From Porphyra umbilicalis (Eukaryota > Rhodophyta > Bangiophyceae > Bangiales > Bangiaceae), in contig KV919067.1 in assembly GCA_002049455.2 (NCBI GenBank), positions 62,114-93,497 of the forward strand: 31,384 bases of DNA. Direction: 5' to 3'. Of this stretch, positions 12,988 to 20,704 are shown piece by piece. The translations under genes were made by a program, and so were the position numbers. Position 1 is the stretch's first letter; the number at the start of each line of letters is the position of its first letter. The notes beneath the pieces were generated by a model that was given only the letters and a program-made list of their open reading frames with translations, was not told where the DNA came from and ran no database searches.

Positions 12988-13763
12988 TTGGTAATAATTG
13001 GGATGGCAGTGCCCCGAGGCGGGCCACCTTCCCCGCCCGCCTGTGCCATGCGCGAGCACCCGCGCGGCTGCCCTACACGCGGCAGAGCCGCCATTGACAC
13101 CTCTGACGCCCTGGATGTACGTATGACATTCTGCCGCCGGTGGGGCGTGCCATGCATGGCGTGCCAGTGCGATAGGGACAGCACCAACTTGCTCCCGCGC
13201 GGCGCACGACGGCTGCAAACGTAGCGCTGCATGCCCAAGAGACATTGCCGCGCGATGGCGCGGCGTGCAGAGCCCCGGGGAAGCCACTGGAGCCGTAAAC
13301 AGGTGCGATAATTTGCGATAGTTTGCGATAGTTGGTAATAATTGGGATGGCAGTGCCCCGAGGCGAGCCACCTTCCCCGCCCGCCTGTGCCATGCGCGAG
13401 CACGCGCGCGGCTGCCCTACACGCGGCAGAGCCGCCATTGACACCTCTGACGCCCTGGATGTACGTATGACATTCTGCCGCCGGTGGGGCGTGCCATGCA
13501 TGGCGTGCCAGTGCGATAAGGGACAGCACCAACTTGCTCCCGCGCGGCGCACGACGGCTGCAAAAGTATCGCTGCATGCCCAAGAGACATTCCCGCGCGA
13601 TGGCGCGGCGTGCAGAGCCCCGGGGAAGCCACTGGAGCCGCAAACAGGTGCGATAGTTTGCGATAGTTTGCGATAGTTGGTAATAATTGGGATGGCAGTG
13701 CCCCGAGGCGGGCCACCTTCCCCGCCCGCCTGTGCCATGCGCGAGCACCCGCGCGGCTGCCCT
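12988..13763. repeat. Diverged right edge of the satellite
   Basis: The last two full units carry several private changes: GATAGGGACAG, GTAGCGCTGC, CATTGCCGCG, GCCGTAAACAGG, GATAATTTGCG, AGGCGAGCC, GCACGCGCGCGG and CAAAAGTATC. Interior units are almost free of changes. Edge decay of this kind is expected when unequal exchange homogenises the interior only. The final unit is cut at 13763. Confidence 0.85.
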
Positions 13764-14110
13764 TAAACAGCCTCGTGAGGCCTGTTAGATTAGAGTCCCG
13801 CTCAATTCTCGCTCGCTCGAACGAAAGAAAGTTAAAGCAATGGAGCTTTGGCCGAATCACACAGGGACGCAAGTCCCTGCTCCTATTACACGTTCTCGTC
13901 GACTGGAAGCGAGTAGCACCGTTGACGGGGTCCTCTTTTTCCAGCATGCACTACGTCCTCCTCGTCTGTCACGCTTGTTGTCAGCTGAAAATGGGGCGGC
14001 CTCGCACTGGCTAGTGCTTGGGCGGGCGGGCGCGTCGTCGACGTTGCGTCCTGCCGCGGACATTGTACCTGCGCCTGCTGTCGGCGCGGTATCGCGCTGG
14101 CATCAGTGCG
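13764..14110. other. Satellite-flanking segment with two small hairpins, no gene seen
   Basis: Base composition drops in GC directly after the satellite. Two inverted repeats are visible: AACAG-CCTC-GT-GAGG-C-CTGTT at 13766-13786, and a perfect 7-bp stem CAGGGAC / GTCCCTG closed by GCAA (a GNRA loop) at 13862-13879. Short open frames here have no recognisable domain. No tRNA or rRNA signature was found by eye. Confidence 0.5.
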
Positions 14111-15090
14111 CCGACCACGGCTTGCCGGCCGCCGGCACCACGTCGGGGACGGCCGCGGCCGCCCACGGCCGCAGCTCCACTACCATGAGGGCGCGCCCCT
14201 GGACGGCGCCGCGGCGGTGCGCCCGCGCCGCCTTCCACACCGCCACCGAGTGGTGCGCGCCAGTGCTGCACTCAGCGCGCGTCGGGTTGGCGACTGCTTC
14301 AAGGTCGATCTCCGAGCGGCAATTGCTGTCGCGGCGTGCGCCAGGCCGCGCCAAGGTGTCCAGGTGCGTGCGGTCGGCCGCCGAAGCGTATGGATGGTGC
14401 AAAGGGGGGGCGCCGCGGAGTTGTCGCTGTGCTGCGGAGCGGGCGGACGATGCTCCTGCCGGCCTCCTGTGGGCTGGAGGCGCCCACCGTCACGGCTTGG
14501 CCCGGGCCGCCGGCGCCGTGTCGGCGGCGGCCGCGGACGACCACTCACTGCAACCCCACCATCACAGCGTTAAGCCGCGGGACAGCGCCGCGGTAGGGCG
14601 CCGTCACACGGCACCGCACTGGGCAGCTGCCGCTGCCAGTCATAACCCCAGCACAAGGCGCGCCGTGGCGGTGCATTCGATGGATGGAAGTTGGTATACG
14701 GCACCGAGACTGGTGCCTGACTGTCGCCAAATGTTGCACCGGTGGGCCACATCATGGAACGCAAGTCGGCGGTGTCGGCTGCAGACGCGTCCGGTGGTTG
14801 CGGAGGGGGAAGATGGGGGGTTGCGGAATAGTTGAGGAGGGGGCAGACGCTGCCTCAATTGGCGGTCTGCGTGCTCGTCGAGGCGGTCGGCGCGGCGCTC
14901 AGCGGCCAGCGGAGCATCGCACACGGTCCACCGGCCGCGGCCACCGTGTCCGCAACGGCCGCTGTCAACGACCATGGAGATTCCACCATCACATCGGGAG
15001 GCCGTGAGACGGATCCGCGGTCGGGAGGCGACGCCGCCGCCCACGCTACAACCACGAGGCTCGCGGCGCCGCCGCGATAGTCGCGCGGGG
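14111..15090. repeat. Degenerate ~430-bp duplication in a GC-rich intergenic stretch
   Basis: A similar passage occurs at 14491 (CACGGCTTGG, then GCCGTGTCGGCGGCGGCCGC, then GACCACTCACTGCAACCCC before ACCATCACA). It recurs at 14922 (CACGGTCCACC, then CACCGTGTCCGCAACGGCCG, then GACCATGGAGATTCC before ACCATCACA). Offsets are 431-432 bp. A weaker third version starts at 14116 (CACGGCTTGCCGGCCGCC). Copies are strongly diverged. The open frames through here are GC-driven and lack any family motif. Confidence 0.4.
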
Positions 15091-15611
15091 GGCGGGCGGT
15101 GGCAATAGTGTTCTTACCTCAGAGTCTGTCGTTCTCGTTGCGACCGGCGAGCCGCTTCAAGGCTTTCCGTTTCGCGGCGTCGGCCGCCGACGCGTGCGGT
15201 GAGCACGGGCGGGTGACTTTCGGGAATTGCTGGTATTTCAGGGATGTGCCAACACTGCATTCGAAGGCAGTACACGTGCGGTCGGCGGCCATCAGCGCGG
15301 CGCGAGCGGGTAACGCAGCATCGCGTACGGCCGGCCCGCCGCAGGCGCCTCGTTCGCGCCCGCCACCGTCGACCGCCGCCCCGATCCTCTTCTATTGCTG
15401 CACTTACGCGAATGACCTGTTGGTTGGCCTTAAAGCGAGCGCCACGTCGGTATCGACCTGTGCAGCTTGCCTGAGGTCCGCCTCGCGCCCGTGAACTCCA
15501 CCTTATGAATGATGCGGAGTGGAAGTGGGGCGGCGCTGATGACTGCGACCGTGCTAGTGGCACGTGATGGCGCGTGGCCAGTCGAAGATGGTGCTGCCGG
15601 GATGAGCGGCC
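15091..15611. other. Unannotated GC-rich spacer
   Basis: I see no gene, RNA or element boundary here. A faint resemblance to the preceding degenerate repeat exists around 15280-15390 (GCGGTCGGCGGCCATCAGCG and onward) but it is too weak to delimit. Confidence 0.4.
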
Positions 15612-15640
15612 CCAGTTCTTCATGTGAAGAACTGGTTTTT
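15612..15640 (+). other. Perfect 11-bp hairpin followed by T5
   Basis: CCAGTTCTTCA at 15612-15622 pairs perfectly with TGAAGAACTGG at 15625-15635, with TG between them and TTTTT at 15636-15640. A stem followed by a T-run resembles a transcript 3' end (Pol III stops at T runs) or a transposon-end hairpin. No gene for it to serve was identified, and no CTRR helitron terminus follows. Confidence 0.6.
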
Positions 15641-15717
15641 CTCGCCCAGTTCATGCCCGTGCATGCAGCACGATGAGAATAGGCACTGCGAACGGATGAG
15701 CGCTGGCAGCAGCTGGT

Positions 15718-15876
15718 ATGGAAGGCGCCTCCTACATGGTGGACTACCACTCGGTAGGTGCATCAGACGATTACGAACACAGCTTTGCGAAGTACATGGC
15801 TGAGAAAACAAAGTGGCACATGCAAACTGACTACAAGACTTCCTCTTTCTTTCGAAACGGGCAGACAGTACCTTAG
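15718..15876 (+). CDS. Possible 52-aa ORF or exon fragment, unknown
   Basis: ATG at 15718 opens a 52-residue frame ending at TAG 15874-15876. It starts MEGASYMVDYHSVGASDDYE and is rich in Tyr, Ser, Lys and Asp rather than the Arg/Ala/Pro of GC-driven spurious frames nearby. An in-frame stop at 15697-15699 limits upstream extension. No family is recognised and no signal peptide or membrane span is seen. It may be a stray exon, a decayed fragment or chance. Confidence 0.25.
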   Translation: MEGASYMVDYHSVGASDDYEHSFAKYMAEKTKWHMQTDYKTSSFFRNGQTVP

Positions 15877-16499
15877 CAAGTCACCATGGACACAGTAAGT
15901 GTCTGTGTTTCTCCCAGGAAACGTACGTGATGATGTCCGTCTGTGAACTGGCATCTGGCTGTATCGATCTGGGCTTACATCTGAGGCACGCAATAACGTA
16001 GGCACCACCGCAGCCTCTTCTGGCATCGGCAGGGGAATGTTGACGAACTGCGCCCGTACCCCGCGCTGCAGGCGGGCAGGTATCCGTGCGTCGGCAGCGG
16101 CGAGGAGGTTGGGCGACCTCCGCGTGCCCTCTGGCTGTCAGTCGCACCTTTGCGGGCACCGGCCCGCAGGGCGGCGGCGAGACCACGGCTGTTGTCACGC
16201 TCCTCGTCCCCATGTTTAGATGAGTCCTGGCGGCACCCCTGCCGCCAGCGACCCTGCCCCGGTCGAGGACTCCCACGCCGTTCCGGCGTCGGCCACCGGC
16301 AACCCTCTGTGGCGGCGAGTGACGGCGTGCACAGCACGACATTGTAAGCAGCAGTCGCGGTGGTGTGGCCGGTAGCAGTTGCACGCCGCGACGACGGCAT
16401 CGACTTTTGCGCAGAAGTGGGCGCACATGGCGCCGCTAGGCCACTTGATGGCAGCGGCGCCAGCGGTTCCGCGCAGCGGTCAGTGTCCGGTGCGGATGG
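15877..16499. other. Spacer between the small ORF and the gypsy LTR
   Basis: No convincing gene is present. A splice-acceptor-like TGTGTTTCTCCCAG lies near 15902-15918, close after a donor-like AGTAAGTG, but the interval is too short for an intron. The spacer ends at the predicted gypsy insertion point; GATGG at 16495-16499 would be the target duplication. Confidence 0.4.
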
Positions 16500-16903
16500 T
16501 GTAGTACCACGGGGCCGGGGGGCCCCCGGGGATGTACCGGACGGGGACGGACGAAGCCGGGAACCGGACGTGGCGGCGGGGCTACGCGCGGGAGGCGGCG
16601 TCCGGGGAGGAGGCGGTCGGCCGCGGCCCCAGACGCCCCGAGCCCACCCGCGCCCACGCGCGCCGGGGGCAGGGCCAACGCGGAGCGCGAGGCCACACGG
16701 CCGCCGCGCGGCCCGCCGCGTGGCGGCAGCGGGGAGCACCGAGGCGTTTTCGGCTGCCGGGCACCCGCCCGAATTCCCCTCGCTTGCTGTGTCGTCTCGG
16801 GGAATTGTACTTGCATCAGAGGGAATTATCTGCATTGTGATATTTGGTGGCGCGGGCCCGGGCCAACTAGTGGCCCCGGTCCCGCGCAACAGTTTCAACC
16901 CTC

Positions 16904-16909
16904 ATATAG
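16904..16909 (+). promoter_or_regulatory. Candidate TATA box of the gypsy LTR
   Basis: CATATAGG is the only TATA-like string in the 3' half of this GC-rich LTR. A start site 25-30 nt downstream would fall at about 16930-16938, inside the strong hairpin described separately. Confidence 0.4.
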
Positions 16910-16916
16910 GACGAAG

Positions 16917-16947
16917 GGCGACGACGGTGGTAGCCACCGTCGTCGCC
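16917..16947. other. 14-bp perfect hairpin in the gypsy LTR
   Basis: GGCGACGACGGTGG at 16917-16930 and CCACCGTCGTCGCC at 16934-16947 are perfect complements with loop TAG. It sits just after the TATA-like site, so it could fold near the 5' end of the transcript. Confidence 0.75.
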
Positions 16948-17093
16948 GGCAAGTAAACCGTGCCTAGTTGTCCCGGTATTCGACCGACCTTCACTTCCTG
17001 GACCCTGAGTCCCATAGTGGGCACCGCTCAAGTAGCTGTGACGGCCCTTGCTTCCCTCTCTCCCTGACCACCCCTGTGGGGTAGTACTACATT

Positions 17094-17113
17094 TGGCGAT
17101 CCGGGTGAGACCC
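17094..17113 (+). promoter_or_regulatory. Candidate gypsy primer binding site
   Basis: TGGCGATCCGGGTGAGACCC begins 2 nt after the LTR end. TGG matches the complement of a tRNA 3' CCA end, as usual for LTR elements. Which tRNA pairs here cannot be decided by eye. Confidence 0.55.
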
Positions 17114-17236
17114 GCTTCGCCGCTCATTGGGCGGCGTTGCCGGGTTTACACCGACGGTGCTCCGCACCGGGACAGTCAGGTGAGAGTTGTACCGGTCCGG
17201 ATTTTGGAAGATCTGCGAGCCTCGCTCCTCACCTTC

Positions 17237-19778
17237 ATGGAGCCCGGCTCTTCTTCATACACCCCGCTCAACGGGGGCGCGACACCGTTTGAGTTGCGCG
17301 GCATGAGCCGCGTCACGGACGCGCCACCGGCGGGAGACGACGGCGGCTCGTCATTGGCTGCCTCCGGGGCCCGGAACAGCGGTTGCGCGGCGGCCCCGGT
17401 CGGCGGCGGTGATTCGGCGGCGGCTGAGAGAAGCTCAACGACATTCCACGCCGGTCACTCGCCGACCACCGGGACTCGCCCCCATACTGTTCCGGAACGG
17501 ACGCCCGATCTGGCGGGCCGCCTTCCCGGGGACCCCGGGGGGGCCCACACAACACCCCTGGATGGCCGGCAACCCGCGGGGGCTCTGGCCTTTTCCCCAA
17601 AGGTCCGATCGGTGGCCACCCCTGGCGGGTCGTCCACCTCCGGCCCCCTCGACGGGTTGCGCTGCGCCGACGGGGGCCCCCCTCCCCGTCCGGGCACCGC
17701 CCCGGCCGGGCGGCCGAGCCGCGGGGGCTGCGCCGACGAGGTCCTCCTCACCGCGCACCCGGTCGGACCCCTGCAGCTGATGCAGATGGCGCAGCGCCTG
17801 CGGGACGCAGCGGAGGATATGTCGTCCGCGGCGTCGGACGCGGGGGCATTCGGTGCCCAGGTGGCGGGGGTCCCGGAGCTTGCGGCCGGGAACCGGGGGG
17901 CCCTCACTCGCGTCGCGAGGGGCCCCGGCGGACCCGTGGCGGGCGGAGCGGCGCCGGGGCAAGCTGCCTGTGGCGGCAGCCGACGTCTTCGTCGCGACGC
18001 CCGGCCCGGGGGGCGCGGAGACACGCCGTATGGGGGCCACGCCCGACCAGCCCAGCCCTGGCCTCCGCGGCCGGGATGGGCCGGACTCCCGGGGGCCCCG
18101 GCGGGGGCGGCGCTCCGTCGCTCCCCCGTCATCCTCGTTGGACACCGAATCGACGAGCAGCGCCCCCTCGGCGGCGGGCGAGAGCAACTTCGGCAGCTCC
18201 GCGGGTTCGAGCTCGTCGGGGCCGCCGGCCGGACGGGGGCGGTCGGTCGACCGCCACACGATCGTCCGGGAGGCCTTACATGCGTTCAAGCGCGAACAGC
18301 AGGAGGACGCGGTCGTCGACCCCCGCTTTGAGCACCTGCTGCGGAAGGGCACGTACCGCTTGGCGCGCCGAGGCGGGCGCCTGCACGTGTCCCGCGGGCA
18401 GTCGCTGCGGACCGTACGCGGGGACGTCCGCGCGCTCATGCAGACCTCCAAGGTCTACGGCGCGGAGACGCCCCTCGGGCTCATCGACTTCCTCCGGCGG
18501 ATCCGTACGGCCGCGAGCGGCGCCGACCTCAACGAGGGCACCGCGGTCACTCTCCTGCAATACTTTGTGAGCCCGGTCGTGCTGGGGACGCTCCACCGGG
18601 TGGAGGAGGAGCACCCGGACCGGCCCCTGTCGTACGTCGCCGCCCTCCGGGCCCTGATCGCGGAGCACCTGGACGGGGATGACCTAGTGAAACACCTGCA
18701 CGCCCTGATGCAGGCCACCCAGGAGAAGTGGGAGGACGAGCACAAGTTCGCCGCCCGCCTCCTGGACGGTAACCGCGCCCTCGGCTCGGTCCTCGCCGAG
18801 ACCGAACTTGAGCCGGTCCTCCTCAAGGGCGTCAACCGCGAGATTCGCCAGCATGGGCGGGACTACAACACCCGGGGGCGCTCCTTCGCGAAACTACGCA
18901 CCCACCTGGCCAAGATGGGCGTGGCAACACGCGCGGCGCGCGGGGTCAAGTTGGCCGCCATGCCGCGTCTGATGGCAGCGGCGTAGAGGACCCGCCTCGG
19001 AGAGGAGCGCGAGTCCCGGCGGCCCCGGGCCGCCGCCTCGGCCGGCATGGCGGTCGGGGCCACCACGGCGGCGTCCGCGTTGGCCGTCGAGCTGTACGGC
19101 GACGAGGCCGTCCGCTCCGAGTGGGAGGCCACGCAGGCTGACCAATCGGCGGTCCTGGCCATCGGGGACACCCTGTTGGCCCCGGGGTGGCAACAAGCGC
19201 CGGCCTGGGCTGGCCGCCCGGAGCCCTTCCCGCGGTACACTGGGCAGGGCCGGGGGCGGGGCACGTTGGCCCCGGGTGCCCCGATGCCGGCACGGCCGAA
19301 GACAGTCTACCCTCACTCGGGCCGCGCCCCCCGCGCCCCGCGCGGTGGGGGGCCCCCGGGCGTCTCATGGAATGACCCCCCCGCCGGTGGCGGACGGTGG
19401 CGCGGCGCCTGGTCGTATTGTGCGTGCCCAGGGCACTGGGTCTTCGAGTGCCCCGGGCAGACCCCAGAGCAGCGGGCCGACGGCTGGGCCGTGCGGGAGG
19501 CCGTCCTCGCCCACCGGAGCAGGCGTGGCCCCGCGCCGCCGCCCCCTACGCCGATGGCGCCGCCCGGCCGGGGGACCCCCGGGACGGAGAGCGGAACAGC
19601 GGGTGTCGCCGACGGCGCTGCCGCCTTTGTTCACGCGGTGGAAACCGACGACCGGCCATACGCAACGACCGAGGAGGCCAGCTCCGAGGAAGGGTGGGTG
19701 GCACCCTCCCCGATCGTGGCTCCCCACGACCTCGGGGACGAGGCCGACGGCACGGGCGACGCCAAGGGAAACGAGTAA
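17237..19778 (+). pseudogene. gag: Gypsy Gag (capsid and nucleocapsid), broken
   Basis: Gag would form the virus-like particle and bind element RNA. A likely start is ATG 17237 (MEPGSSSYTPL). The N-terminal part is Pro/Gly/Ser-rich low complexity. From about 18240 a helical capsid-like region follows (RHTIVREALHAFKREQQED, then LLQYFVSPVV, then VKHLHALMQATQEKW). A short CxC..GHWVFEC zinc-knuckle remnant lies at 19419-19451. Two breaks are seen: a change of frame somewhere in 17880-18120, probably at the G6 run 17895-17900, and an in-frame TAG at 18984-18986, after which the same frame resumes to TAA 19776. The N-terminal reading frame is GC-driven and less certain than the capsid part. The 3' end overlaps the protease frame and carries the frameshift signal. 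Confidence 0.8.
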
Positions 19779-19804
19779 GGGGCAGCCCCACCAGTGGGTT
19801 GCCC
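19766..19804 (+). promoter_or_regulatory. -1 programmed ribosomal frameshift signal, gag to pro
   Basis: GGGAAAC at 19766-19772 is phased exactly as X XXY YYZ in the Gag frame (codons AAG GGA AAC GAG TAA). Seven nucleotides later a 9-bp stem begins: 19780-19788 GGGCAGCCC pairs with 19796-19804 GGGTTGCCC, including one G-U, with loop CACCAGT. Slipping back one base enters the frame that encodes the protease and bypasses the Gag stop at 19776. Heptamer, spacer and stem all match the standard -1 signal of retroviruses and retroelements. Confidence 0.85.
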
Positions 19805-20704
19805 GTTGACGCGCTCCGGCTGAAGGCACGCCGCCATTGCTACAGCACGGCGGCCCGCCTCCGGCAAGTCGGCAAGCGGCGCACGGTCGCCGGCCTGTCG
19901 GCGTCCCTGCCCTTCCGGCCCCGGATCCTTCCCCGACCTCCGGCCACCGTCACGCCGGACGTCGTCATCGCCGAATGTGGGCCCCCGGCCGGCGACCCGC
20001 CCCTGCCCCGTGCGGCGGAGCGCGCTGAGCCGCCCGCCCGCCCCGGGGCCACAGCGCCTCTCCACACGTCGCCCGGCCGCGGCGCGGCCCAGGCCCGGCG
20101 CCATCGGCGCCGGCGCGCCGCGCCGTCCGCCCCCGCGGGTCTCCCCCCGGCCGACCCCGACGAGGTGCTCGTGATGGGTCTCCACAACTACCGGATCATG
20201 GCGTGCCTCGGCACCGACAGGGGGGCCCTGCAGGCGTCTCCTATGGTGGTAGACACGGGGGCAGGGCCCAGTTTCATCCGGCGCGACGCGCTCGCCCCTT
20301 CCTGGCGGGCCCACGTCACGCCGCAGCCGGCCGTGGCCACGCACCGGCTCCGGGACGCCAACAATCGGAGCCTCGTCACCAGCGGGCACATCGTGGTCTG
20401 GGTCCAGGCCGGCGCCCGCCTGGTGTCGCACGGCTTCCTGGTCGTGGACGACCTGTCGGTGGATGTCATCCTTGGGTGCGACTTCATCGACGAGCACGCG
20501 CACGCCATCCTGCCTCCGGACCAGCAGGTCCGGTGGCGCGACGGGTCCGCGACCGCAATCCTGCGGGGGCCACTCGACGACGGGGACCGTACCATGGGCG
20601 TGTCACGCGTGCTGCGCGCCACGAGCAAGACGCTGCTGCCCGCCATGGCCGCGACGGTGGTGTGGGTGCGCACCCAATTGGGGGGGCCTCGAACAAGTGT
20701 TTAG
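19779..20704 (+). pseudogene. pro: Gypsy aspartic protease region (pro)
   Basis: This region, in the -1 frame relative to Gag, would mature the polyproteins. After an Arg/Pro/Ala-rich linker, the retropepsin core is visible as VVDTGAGPSFIRRD, with catalytic Asp at 20252-20254, and DVILGCDFIDEHAHA near 20462-20506, the usual ILG(x)DF flap-to-core motif. The frame has been open since 19397, overlapping Gag by about 380 nt. It ends at TAG 20702. The downstream RT frame is +1, and the switch falls at the G7 run 20680-20686, so protease and RT were probably one continuous frame before a one-base slip. Confidence 0.85.

Larger units (their letters stand above)
1..13763. repeat. Tandem satellite array, 344/345-bp unit, about 39 copies
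   Basis: The same unit repeats head to tail. Using the TTGGTAATAATTGG motif as a phase mark, units begin at 35, 380, 725, 1070, 1415, 1759, 2104, 2449, 2996, 3341 and so on to 13332 and 13677. Steps are 345 or 344 bp except one of 547 bp. The 344-bp units almost all lose one C in a C-run (GCATCCCAAG instead of GCATCCCCAAG). Units are otherwise nearly identical until the last ones. The array starts before the window and stops inside a unit at 13763, where TAAACAG replaces the expected ACACGCG. Each unit is GC-rich apart from one AT-richer patch. About 345 bp is near two nucleosome repeats, a common satellite size. No coding role is supported: one-base length variants are frequent and would destroy any frame. 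Confidence 0.97.
16500..17091 (+). repeat. Gypsy 5' LTR (592 bp)
   Basis: The LTR starts TGTAGTAC at 16500 and ends GTACTACA at 17091, giving perfect 8-bp terminal inverted repeats with the usual TG...CA ends. A primer-site-like TTTGGCGATCC follows immediately. A TATA-like ATATAG lies at 16904-16909. The boundary rests on the inverted repeat and the primer site only, because the second LTR is not in view. Confidence 0.72.

Noticed and set aside
35..13676. Repeated 114- and 107-residue plus-strand frames, one per satellite unit
   Set aside because: They start at TTG rather than ATG, have no recognisable domain, and two lengths result from the C3/C4 variant alone.
1..13763. CRISPR array
   Set aside because: There are no short repeats separated by unique spacers; whole 345-bp units are identical and no cas genes occur.
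15612..15640. Helitron 3' end
   Set aside because: There is a hairpin but no CTRR terminus shortly after it and no Rep/helicase coding sequence.
15895..15920. Tiny intron (donor AGTAAGTG, acceptor TTTCTCCCAG)
   Set aside because: The interval is about 25 nt, too short for a normal spliceosomal intron, and no coding frame spans it convincingly.
13840..16956. Open frames of 331, 198, 181 and 307 residues between the satellite and the gypsy gag
   Set aside because: They are rich in Arg, Ala, Pro and Gly, overlap each other on both strands and have no family motif. In GC-rich DNA stop codons are rare, so such frames are expected by chance; some also run into the gypsy LTR.
18984..18986. Programmed readthrough of the in-frame TAG inside Gag
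   Set aside because: Two further nonsense codons occur in RT and RNase H of the same element, so decay is the simpler reading. Intact siblings with the same TAG would revive the idea.
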